Assembly (NCBI GenBank): GCA_964572685.1 | Contig: CAZNFJ010000012.1 | Coordinates: 1 to 48,296, forward strand | Direction of reading: 5' to 3' | From: UBA2653 sp964572685 | Lineage (GTDB): Bacteria > Pseudomonadota > Gammaproteobacteria > Legionellales > Legionellaceae | Length of the DNA stretch: 48,296 nt | Shown: in pieces, positions 33,819-43,063 of the stretch | Layout: each line of letters opens with the position of its first letter | How positions within the stretch are numbered: position 1 is the stretch's first letter | Position numbers and translations under genes: made by a program | Notes under the pieces: model-generated | Seen by the model: the letters and a program-made list of their open reading frames with translations, nothing else | Database searches by the model: none | What the model was told of the DNA's origin: nothing

Positions 33819-36800
33819 TTATATAGAATAACCTCTTTCACGTTCATATTGATTTTCATGGTCTTCCTTTCCTCTCGAGTGATCAAAAAACCCTTCATCT
33901 CTTTGTCTTTTTGCTCGTTTTGTTTTTTCTGGTATTAGCTTTAATGCATCACGAAATGATACTTGTCCTTTCATTCCCTGATAAGCATGTGCTAAGTTCA
34001 TAGCGTCTTCTTTGTTTAAACCTTTGTTCTGAAAGAGGATTATCATTTCATCAAGACTGTATTCATCGACCTTGAGAATTAAACATCGACGCAAAAGAGC
34101 CGTGCTTAATTGTCGTCGACCTAGCATATTGGGGGGATTTTGCGTAACAATTAACATAAATCCAGGTTGCTTAGGTAAATGACCTGAAGGGGTTTTACCC
34201 ATCAGTAATGAATTGAGTAACTCTTCTAATACTGGAGAAGTATTCAATTCATCCATCCAGGCAATTTTCCCGTTGTAGAAAGCATCCATTAAGTGTTCTT
34301 GTTTTTCTGTAATGCTCATACTCGCAGAAAGATAAACCGCTTGAATTTCTAATTGATCTAGGAGATTTTTGACGAGTTCCGATTTTCCAAGTCCGACGGC
34401 TCCTTCAATGAGAATGCCACCCAATCCCCCAAAGTATTCTAAATATCCAGAAAGCATTCTTGAAGAACGCAATTGATGAATCTTAAGTTGCTCAAGTAAA
34501 AGTGAAATAGTTGGGGCGCGAGAAGGTAAGATTAAATGTTTTTCACTATTTAAATTATCAAGGCTTCTCTTAATCAAAGGTGGAGATGATATTTCATTTT
34601 TTTGGCAAAATTTTGCAAATAAAACATCATCTAGCATGTTTTTAAGCATGTAGTAAATGTAATAATTTAAAGTTTCTATATCAACATTATCTTGAGTAGC
34701 CCAAAGGGCAAGATTTTGTAATTCTCGAGGAGAAATCAGCAATTCATTCTCAGATAGTTCACAAAGCTGAGAATAAAGTTTTAAAATCGCCATATTCAGT
34801 GCTGGTTTATCTTCTTTTAAAATGGGTTTTATGACATCTGCTTCAATGATTGATAGGGGTAAAGGCTCAAATACAATGGCATTCCCATGTCTTTGAAAAA
34901 AACGGGCAAATTGACGTTCGTCACCATAGTTTAATGGATTACCAGCAAAGATGACTTTATGTCTCTTGGAAAGCAAGTGATAGTGGCCGTTATAAAAAAG
35001 TGCAGGGTTTGGTAAAAACAAGCCTTCAAATTGGCTATAATGACTGGGCTTTAAATTGGCTTCATCAATAAATAAGAAAGACAAGTTTGCTTTTGAGTTA
35101 ATCCATCGATGGACATTTTCTGGTGAATCATCAATGAATAGTTCTTCATCTTCGTGGATAAATTGATTTTTGATAAAAGTTGATTTGCCAACGCCGGATA
35201 TTCCTGCAATGTATACGCATGGTTGGTTTTCTAAGACCTGGCGAATCAATGCGTCTCGTTTCAAACACAATTGCTCATTATTTAAAGCAAATGTACTTGG
35301 TTTTTTATGGCATGCTTCCAGACTCAGCATGCCTTGCCAAGCATTATTTGAAGACGACTCATTTGGGTGACGTCTCAAATAATGATAACGTGTTGTCATT
35401 TCTGCAATGGATTCGTTGGGTTTACACTGTTCAAGCCAAGTTCCATCACCATATTTGTTTTTCATGTATTCGTGTCGGTCAACATTTAATCTCGTCAACT
35501 CCATAAATGAAAAAGCATGTTCATCTTCAGTGATAATCACCAGATGGAGAAGATGTGAATCTTTAAGGATTAAAGGTGTGAGTGCATTGATAAGCTTAGG
35601 TGAAAATATTCCTTTTAAAACCACTCTTTTTTCAATCAAATCTGAATCAAGAAAACCTTGTCGACTCGAAAAGGAGAATCCATCAGCGTTAGTCTCAACA
35701 ACAATAGATGAGAGAAGCTCCGAATCATTAAACTCAGAAACATCAATAATATAATCGTTTCCATATTCATCAAGTAAGCCATCGATGTCATTGGTGATGA
35801 TAAGCGTTGTATGTTTTACTTGAATAATTTTTGTCGGCATATCACAAGTCACAAAAGACAGTTGATTTTTATTAATAGAAGGTGCGATGGCGACATGAAG
35901 AGCCAATTTCCTTGCTTTACAGTCAAAAACCAATTTTGCCCATTGATCACGACTAACCGGTTCTGAAATTAAAATGGATAACTGTGATGTTGCATCCTGA
36001 ATGTATCCATTGGTTTTGATAAGTGTATTGCCCTCAAGACTATAATTTTGAAAAAAATAACTATAGGAATAGGGATTAAGGATATGAAATTGTTCTGATT
36101 CATTGGCTTGTTCAAATTGATAATAGGTTTCCAAGTCATATCCATTTTCGCTGAAAAAATATGTATTGCTAGGTATATGCAATGTTCTTCCAGCATAACT
36201 TATAGAAGAATCAATGGTCATTTGTTTCCAAAAATGACGAAAGTCATCATTATCCCAGGGTCCATTTAAGAGCAAGATATTTTTTTCACCTGACTCAATT
36301 GCTTCAATCAATTTCCCTTTCTCAAAAGACCAACCTTGGGTAGTGATGTGCCATTTACCGATCAAAATACTTTCCCAATCAGGGCTGTTATATAGTTGAA
36401 TAGAATAAAGTGAAGGACAATCTTCCGAAGTTTCCATGATATGTTTAGCATCATGAGTCGGTAGCTCAATTTGTTCAATATGGTTTAACGGATATTTTTG
36501 AATGATTGTAAATCGTGAATAAAAGTCATTCTCAGGAACGAAGTGATTTTGTAAGCGTAAGCCAATTATATGAATTTGATGTGGAATCGCTATACCATGT
36601 AGCAATCGTTTATTATCAAGTATCTCATTATAAGATACATATTCTTCAGAACTAAAAGTATCATAATTAATGATAAGGCATCCAGTCTGATTGTTTAATA
36701 GAAAATTCAGTAAAGGATGGTTAGATTTGATTTCCACTGAACCATCATCAAGTAAATGAAATCTTTTGAGCTTGCAATGTAAATCATCTGGTTTGTGGGC

Positions 36801-38184
36801 GTAATAAAAAGGATATTGATGTTTTTGGAATGCGCTTTGTAGGCCATATTGTAGACACTCAAGTTCCTCAATACTTTGGCATTCAATGAGACGTTTATTA
36901 CTACGTGTTGATAAAAATTGCTGAACAAAATTTTCTAAATCAACCTTTCCTTCTACTTGATGCATCTGACTGAGCTTTATCTTAAACTGCATTGTGGGCG
37001 CATTGATATCTGTCGAATGATGATGTTCTTCCCGATTCTTTTTTATGTTGTTACGTTCAGTCTCTGATAAATAACTTTCCAGCATAATCGGTTTGATATA
37101 TTGAATATTCGCAGGATAACCACCAAGATCGAGTGTATACCAATGATTTCCAATATTTAGTTCAATAAAAGCATGCACATCATTTGATACGATTCGACAT
37201 AGCAATTCGGGAAATTTTTGGGAAAATTTATATTGAAAAAGAGCGGCACGATGACGACAAGCACCAATTTTTTGTTTATAAAGTAAATCAATATAGTCTT
37301 GACCGGTATATTCCTTGCTTGAATCAATGTCTAATTTATTTTTACCAAAACTTCTGTAATATCGATATGATTCGATGATGAATCGTGAAAAAGAAGATGG
37401 GCAAATCTGTAGTATTGGATGTATTTCTAATGGATAAGGCACATAAACATAAATTTCCAAGCAGGTATTCAAATCCGTTGGTTTTACATAATAAAAATTA
37501 TCTCGTTTGGAGTATTTAAACTGTAAGGGAGTTGATTGTTCTGAGTGATAACAGACTAATTCTTCATTTGCTGCCAAAGAGGGAAGTTTGTACCAGTTTT
37601 TTTTGCCAAGTATGAAAATTTTGCCCTTGGCTAAAAAACCATGGTTATTATTTTCTAACAAATTGAGATCGAATAAATTGAACTGAGCTGTTCTTTCAAG
37701 AGTCGGTATATCTTGCTCAGATTCTTCAATATGTTCATCAGATAAACATTCTAAAACTGTGGACCATATCATATCTTCCGACTGATCATCATTTTCATGG
37801 GATTTTTGTGTTGACTTCAAATCTGTGATCGTTGTTTTTAATTCGTCAGATATATGGATGGTTTGATTATCCATTTTGGGTATATCAAGATAAATAAAAT
37901 GATCATCTGGTTCTTTGGTTGAGGATAAGGTAAATGCCTGGTCAATTGAACATGGGGTTTTACTTGGTGTAACTGTTTCATAAGTAGTGTATCGATAATG
38001 ATTGACTGGTATATCTTGAGATTTATACACATATGAAAATATTTTTTTAGCCTGGAGATCTTGGGAATTATATTTAGGATCAGGATTTGCATCAAAAACC
38101 GCTGAAATAGCTTTATCATTATTATCTGAATCTGAATCTGAATCTGAATCTGAATCTGAATCTGAATCTGAATCTGAATCTGAA
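33819..38184 (-). CDS. C-terminal portion of a giant protein: transglutaminase-like domain plus two AAA+ modules (5' end in assembly gap)
   Basis: About 1,455 residues are visible. From the gap: a Ser-Asp run (10 hexanucleotide units), NNDKAIS, then a linker. A transglutaminase-like domain follows with its triad in KIGACRHRAALF (Cys codon 37257-37259), DVHAFIEL (His 37173-37175) and LDLGGYP (Asp 37128-37130). About 650 residues of unassigned sequence come next. AAA+ module 1 has Walker A GISGVGKST (35178-35204), Walker B FLFIDEAN and sensor-like FAGNPLNYG. Module 2 has GAVGLGKSE (34377-34403), IAWMDELN, IVTQNPPN and LSTALLRR. The tail is basic (KTKRAKRQR). Module 2 resembles MoxR/midasin-type ATPases. 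No start codon is credible on this side of the gap, so the gene probably continues into 38285-40320. The function is unknown. Confidence 0.8.
38102..38127. repeat. 26-bp direct repeat flanking the hexanucleotide tract (left copy)
   Basis: The segment beginning CTGAAATAGCTTTATCATT is repeated with one mismatch at 38340-38365. On the minus strand both encode DNxDKAIS, once ending and once starting a Ser-acidic run. Confidence 0.85.
38125..38184. repeat. TCTGAA hexanucleotide array, 10 perfect units running into the gap
   Basis: Ten uninterrupted TCTGAA units encode (Ser-Asp)n on the minus strand and stop at the first N, so the true length is unknown. Confidence 0.95.
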
Positions 38185-38284
38185 NNNNNNNNNNNNNNNN
38201 NNNNNNNNNNNNNNNNNNNNNNNNNNNNNNNNNNNNNNNNNNNNNNNNNNNNNNNNNNNNNNNNNNNNNNNNNNNNNNNNNNNN
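38185..38284. other. Assembly gap of exactly 100 N
   Basis: One hundred N, a conventional placeholder for a gap of unknown size, between two hexanucleotide arrays. The flanking frames join only if the real length is a multiple of three; 100 is not, so translations through the N run are artefacts. Confidence 0.98.
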
Positions 38285-40320
38285 TCCAACTCGAAATCTG
38301 ACTCTGACTCTGACTCTGACTCTGACTCTGACTCTGACTCTGAAATAGCTTTATCATCATTATCTATATAAGATAATAATTTTTCTTTTGTTTTTTTATT
38401 AAGATTAGTTGCGGATGAATATAAAATATTGGCAATCTCTTCACTTAATTCGGACTGTTCATCAATTTCAATTTCAATTAAATTTAGCAAGGTTGGAAAA
38501 ACCAAATTAGCGTCATTCATTGCACAATTAGGACAATTAATATTAAGATATTCTAGATTTGGGCACATGGCTAACAATCTTACAAAATCCGAAAAGTATT
38601 CAATATTTTCAATAGATAATTTTTTGATATTTGGATAATAAGGGAGCTCCTTCTCATCAAAACTTAAAGCAATACATTCTGCTTGTTCAATGATTGCTAG
38701 ACTTTCTAAAAAAGGCGTAGCTGGTAGAAAGTTAACAAAAAAGTTTTGGTCTTCATAAATTGAGCAACTCTTAAGAACTAGATTTTTAATAGGAATGATT
38801 TTGTTTTTCCAAAAGTCACAAGAGAGAAATTCTATTTTATAATCACTAAATGCAAGCGTTTCCAACTTTGGGAATGAAAGAAGAAAATTATAAAAGCCTT
38901 CAAGTAACTCATGAATGTTCTCATTATCGTCATTTAACCAATAACCAACGTTAATTTTTAACGTTTTTACATTTTTGAAGTGAACATTGACTTTAGGAAA
39001 ATTACAATCATCTATTTCTAGGGTAAAATCGCTTAAGTTAGGAAATGAATCATTGATTTGTTTGAAAAATGAAGTTTCACTAGAATATTTTATTGTACTT
39101 AAGTTTTTGATATATGGATAAATTTTCTTTGAATCAATGAGGTGATATAAATCATCATTTGGCAAATATCTATGTAATATTAAATCTCCTTCTAATTTTA
39201 AATTTGGTTGGTTGCTGAGAAGGGAAACTTTTATAATATGAGAATAACAGACTAATATCGCTAAATTGGTAAATATTTGTGGATTTTCTATTATATCGGA
39301 ATCCAAATAATTAAATATTTCTAAGTAATGAATTTCAGGAAACCATTTTAAGTAGGATTTAAGTTGATGATCGATTTTTAATTGAACAATATTGCTGAAA
39401 GTCAAGTCAGAATAGGATTTTTGATTTATGATAGAAATCAGTTCCAATGATTTGAGGTTCGTTAAATGCTGTAATAATTTAATCAGAATTTCTTCGGTTA
39501 TTACAACAGAGTATAGCTTTAAATGTGTGATTGTTTGAGGTAAGAATGTATAATTCTCTACAGTACACCTGCTATATGTCAGTTGATAGAGCGGCATGCT
39601 GCTTATTTTATTTATTATTCTTTCATTTGAAATTTCAACTGAACAGTCTAAAGTATGAACCTTGCTTAATTCTGAATCGATAAATAAATCAATGTTATCC
39701 TTTGTTAATGAGAAATACTCTGTATCGCAAGGCTCTAATTGACTAGATGCATCGGAATCTAATTGGGTATCCGTATGTTTATATGGGTATTGTTTATTAT
39801 CAATAAATTTTGTTTTTGGATTAGAATTAAATTTTTCCAATACCGATTGCTGAAGAAAACTTAAATATGATTTTTTCAGTTGAATTTCAAATAAGGGATT
39901 TAATATTTCTTGAAAAGAGCATTGTATATCATAAATATCAAGAAATAATGTCTGCTCCTTATTCCAAGTGACTAAGGGGGCTCCTTTTGGAAAATACACC
40001 CCATCGCAATAATTATCAAAAAATCTTGGTTCAAGGACATAGTATTCATTTGAATATTCTATAAATATACTAAAATGCTCCAAAAAAAGCTGTTCAAGTA
40101 ATTCCTTAAGTCGACTTCGATATTCAACAGAAGAGTCTCGATGTACTGTGTAATTTAGCATTATTTGTTTCGGATAGCGTTTTTCAGGATTTTGGGGTGA
40201 AATCCAAAAATCATCATACCCCTGTATAAACCTGGAAAATTCTGGATTTCCCGAGATGTTTTTTTGATATTTCTTTGCAGATTGCGTTAATCTATAGTAG
40301 AAATGATTAGGAATTGGCAT
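38285..40320 (-). CDS. N-terminal portion of the giant protein: leucine-rich repeat region and Ser-Glu run (3' end in assembly gap)
   Basis: About 678 residues are visible before the gap. Residues 1-200 are unassigned. From about 220 to 630 there are irregular leucine-rich repeats: ITHLKLYSVVITEEIL, LTNLKSLELISI, IHYLEIFNYL, VKTLKINVGYW, LETLAFSDYKIEFL, IKNLVLKSCSIY, IKKLSIENIEYF, LEYLNINCPNC. Then come YIDNDDKAIS and a Ser-Glu run of about eight units ending SDFEL at the gap. There is no signal peptide. The ATG at 40320 has only a weak ribosome-binding site. The same DNxDKAIS motif and acidic run resume beyond the gap, so this and 33819-38184 are most likely one gene. LRRs suggest protein binding. 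Confidence 0.75.
38297..38344. repeat. TCTGAC hexanucleotide array, 7 units plus one TCTGAA
   Basis: Seven TCTGAC units and a terminal TCTGAA encode (Ser-Glu)n on the minus strand. Twelve bases of non-repeat sequence (38285-38296) separate the array from the gap, so unique sequence is missing as well as repeats. Confidence 0.95.
38340..38365. repeat. 26-bp direct repeat flanking the hexanucleotide tract (right copy)
   Basis: This differs at one base from 38102-38127. The same sequence on both sides of the gap suggests a duplicated module of DNxDKAIS plus acidic run. Confidence 0.85.
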
Positions 40321-40421
40321 GCATCATACTCATCATAAAACGATCAAAAACTTTTTTTTGATCTGAAAATTTAAATATCTAACAGAAGCGTAAGTTGAAA
40401 TAAGTTGGTTTAAATATCTGC

Positions 40422-40979
40422 TTATGGAATACTAGGGTTAATATTTTTTAATAAATTGACATAATTATTTTCAACGCGAGTGACTTTCTCTTTTGCTTCA
40501 TTAATTTTTAGTTGTACATTTGAAAGAATTTTTTGGTTGTTTGTTGAGGCCATTATTTTGCTGATTTCTTTCGGATTTAAAGGTGTTTTTATGAATTTAT
40601 AATTTTCGTGAGTATCGAAACCAATGATGGCCATGATTTTTTGATTAGAATCAATAATAGTCCACTCAAGTATGTAAATGGTGCCATTTGAATCATGTAC
40701 ATGACCATGATAGACATGATTTTTAGCCTTCCCTTCATTCATGCGAAGATCGGGTAATTTGTTTGCTGTAGGTCCATAGGTTTGTAATGCGTGTTTAAAG
40801 GCATTGGCATTTCTGCATAAGGTTGTGCCTTTTTGACATGGCGACAATAAATCTGTGTTTAATACTGTCCAATAATCACCATTATCCATTGCCAATAACT
40901 GGTCACTTGAACTCGGTCCGCCTGCTTTTACGATGTTGGAAACAGTGGATTTTTTAAAAAAAGCATCATATGACATCAT
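40422..40979 (-). CDS. Unrecognised protein (185 aa)
   Basis: I do not recognise this 185-residue protein. The centre has a beta-rich look with regular aromatic and His residues (NHVYHGHVHDSNGTIYILEW and DTHENYKFIKTPL), and the last 45 residues form a charged helix. CQKGTTLC contains two Cys. There is no signal peptide or membrane segment. The first two codons are both ATG and only a weak GAG motif precedes them. It lies about 100 bases upstream of the giant gene on the same strand, so the two may be functionally linked; that is inference from position only. Confidence 0.6.
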   Translation of the reverse strand: MMSYDAFFKKSTVSNIVKAGGPSSSDQLLAMDNGDYWTVLNTDLLSPCQKGTTLCRNANAFKHALQTYGPTANKLPDLRMNEGKAKNHVYHGHVHDSNGTIYILEWTIIDSNQKIMAIIGFDTHENYKFIKTPLNPKEISKIMASTNNQKILSNVQLKINEAKEKVTRVENNYVNLLKNINPSIP

Positions 40980-41065
40980 TCAACTCATTGATATTGATAA
41001 TAAAAAAAACAGAAGAGTCAATATTGTAGCATAAATAAATCAATATGTAATGTTTTTTAAATAGA

Positions 41066-41094
41066 ACGCAGCATATCCGTTGAATATGCTGCGT
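41066..41094 (-). terminator. Intrinsic terminator after hemF
   Basis: ACGCAGCATAT pairs with ATATGCTGCGT (11 bp) around a 7-base loop. On the minus strand it is followed by TCTATTT, a short T-rich tail. It begins 19 bases past the hemF stop. Confidence 0.78.
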
Positions 41095-41113
41095 GTTCTT
41101 GATGGTTGAGTTT

Positions 41114-42046
41114 TTATTGGTTTAACCAGTTTTGTGGTTTTAAATATCTTTCATACAGTTTTGCTTCTTCACTATTGGCTATTGGTTGCCAATTGTATTT
41201 AAATTGAACCTCAGGGGGCATGGACATAAGGATAGATTCCGTTCTGCCGTTAGACTGTAAGCCAAAAAGTGTTCCTCTGTCATAAATTAAATTGAATTCA
41301 ACATAACGACCGCGTCGGTATAATTGAAAATCTCGATGTTGTTGGGTAAAAGGTGTTTGCCATCTTTTTTGAACAATCTCGTTATAAGCATTCCAAAATG
41401 CAAGACCGACGTTTTTCCAAACGGCAAAAGCTTGTTCAAAATTAGGTTGATTGAAATCATCAAAAAATAATCCACCAATGCCGCGAGTTTCTTGACGATG
41501 TTTGAGATAAAAATACTCATCACAAGCTTCTTTCCACTGAGGGTATAATGTATCTTCAAAAGGGTGACAAGCATTTTTCGCATGCTTATGCCATGCAATA
41601 CAATCTTCTTCGAAAGGATAAAAGGGTGTTAAATCAAAGCCACCACCAAACCACCAAATTGGATTTTGATTGTCATCATAAGCAATGAAAAAACGAATAT
41701 TAGCGTGCGTGGTCGGAACAAAAGGATTTTTGGGGTGAAAAACAATGGACACTCCCAATGCCTCATAAGGTTTCCCTGCCAACTCAGGTCTTGATTGTGT
41801 AGCAGAAGGGGGAAGAGATGCGCCGGTAATATGGGAAAAGTTGATGCCTGCACGTTCAAATATTTGTCCATTATCCATGACGCAACTAATGCCACCGCCG
41901 CCATCGCTACGTTGCCAATGGTCTTGCAGAAATGTTGCTTTTCCATCGAGTTTTTCCATGTTTGCACAAAGTGTTTGTTGATACTCTAATAAAAAAGCGC
42001 GAATAAGTGACACTGCCTCAGCAGGTAATGCTGGATATGACATCAT
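41114..42046 (-). CDS. hemF: Oxygen-dependent coproporphyrinogen III oxidase
   Basis: HemF converts coproporphyrinogen III to protoporphyrinogen IX using O2, late in haem synthesis. The 310-residue protein shows family segments GGGGISCVMDNGQIFERAGI, HANIRFFIAY, WWFGGGFDLTPFYPFEED, GIGGLFFDDFN, RRGRYVEFNLIYDRGTLFGL and EVQFKYNW. Length and motifs are typical. The gene begins with two ATG codons; AAGGAG is three bases before the first (42046) and six before the second (42043), so the second may be the real start. It is divergent from dusA, with about 80 bases between. Dependence on oxygen suggests an aerobic lifestyle. Confidence 0.97.
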   Translation of the reverse strand: MMSYPALPAEAVSLIRAFLLEYQQTLCANMEKLDGKATFLQDHWQRSDGGGGISCVMDNGQIFERAGINFSHITGASLPPSATQSRPELAGKPYEALGVSIVFHPKNPFVPTTHANIRFFIAYDDNQNPIWWFGGGFDLTPFYPFEEDCIAWHKHAKNACHPFEDTLYPQWKEACDEYFYLKHRQETRGIGGLFFDDFNQPNFEQAFAVWKNVGLAFWNAYNEIVQKRWQTPFTQQHRDFQLYRRGRYVEFNLIYDRGTLFGLQSNGRTESILMSMPPEVQFKYNWQPIANSEEAKLYERYLKPQNWLNQ

Positions 42047-42129
42047 AGACTCCTTAAAAAAATTCTATCCAAAGATATCATGAATCATATACAATATGCA
42101 TTATTTTTTGTGTTTATTGCGGAGTTTCG

Positions 42130-43056
42130 TTGTTACAGATTGCCCCTATGGTTGATTGGACACATAGTCCTTTTCGCTTGATGATGCGCTTATTATTGCC
42201 TAAAGCCAAATTGTTTACTGAGATGTTGGTGCCTCAGGCGATTATTCGACATCCCAAACGTTATCTTGAATATTATCCCATTGAAAATCCTCTGGTTTTA
42301 CAATTAGGGGGAAGTCATGCGCCAGATTTGTTAAAAGCGGCCCTCATTGCGCAAGATATGGGATACCAAGAAATTAATCTCAATCTGGGATGTCCTAGTG
42401 AACGCGTACAATCGGGTCAATTTGGCGCTTGTTTAATGACCCAAAAGACATTGGTGATGACATGTTTAAAACACTTAAAGTCACATTTGGATATTCCGGT
42501 CACAGCCAAAACCCGTATTGGCGTTGATGAACATGATTCTTATGAATTCTTCTCGGATTTTGTTGATGGGCTTGTCGAATGTGGGATTGATGAACTGGTT
42601 GTTCATGCCAGAAAAGCATGGCTCAAGGGACTAAATCCCAAACAAAATCGTACCATTCCACCGATTCAATATGATTACGTTTATCGTATTAAGCAAAAAT
42701 ATCCTCATTTATCTATTATTATCAATGGGGATTTAAAAACGGTGGAACAAATGAGTGCACAACTTGAATTTGTGGATGGCGTGATGATAGGAAGGCTTGC
42801 TTGCGATAATCCCGTATTGTTACAAGATTTTCATCGCATGGTCTATCCTGATGTTCCTCTTTTAACGCGAAGTCAAGCGATTCAATTGTATACCGAACAG
42901 ATGGGGCGTGAAGATTTTTCTAAGCATTCGCCTAGCATTTATTTAAAGCCCCTTTTTAATTTATATCATGGTACAATAGATGCTAAGCGTTGGAGGCAAC
43001 ACCTTCAAAACATTATCCAAACAAAAAAAATAGAGACCCTTTTAGAAGGTTGGTAG
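42130..43056 (+). CDS. dusA: tRNA-dihydrouridine synthase A
   Basis: DusA is an FMN-dependent enzyme that reduces U20/U20a in the D-loop of tRNAs. The 308-residue protein begins with IAPMVDWTHSPFR and carries the catalytic Cys in NLNLGCPSERVQSG, VTAKTRIGVD, and the DusA-specific VVHARKAWLKGLNPKQNR and IIINGDLK segments, which separate it from DusB and DusC. The start codon appears to be TTG at 42130 with GGAG at 42121-42124; no suitable ATG precedes the conserved sequence. The ketoacyl synthase gene starts seven bases after the stop, so the two are probably co-transcribed. Confidence 0.95.
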   Translation: MLQIAPMVDWTHSPFRLMMRLLLPKAKLFTEMLVPQAIIRHPKRYLEYYPIENPLVLQLGGSHAPDLLKAALIAQDMGYQEINLNLGCPSERVQSGQFGACLMTQKTLVMTCLKHLKSHLDIPVTAKTRIGVDEHDSYEFFSDFVDGLVECGIDELVVHARKAWLKGLNPKQNRTIPPIQYDYVYRIKQKYPHLSIIINGDLKTVEQMSAQLEFVDGVMIGRLACDNPVLLQDFHRMVYPDVPLLTRSQAIQLYTEQMGREDFSKHSPSIYLKPLFNLYHGTIDAKRWRQHLQNIIQTKKIETLLEGW

Positions 43057-43063
43057 AGAAAAT

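Noticed and set aside
38125..38344. Possible CRISPR-like array
   Set aside because: The units are contiguous 6-mers without spacers, lie inside a coding frame and have no cas genes nearby.
38122..38360. Apparent Gln-Ser and Phe-Arg runs and a start codon near 38360 in frames crossing the N run
   Set aside because: They come from reading the hexanucleotide arrays in the wrong frames and through 100 placeholder N bases. The frames of the unique flanking sequence give Ser-Glu and Ser-Asp instead.
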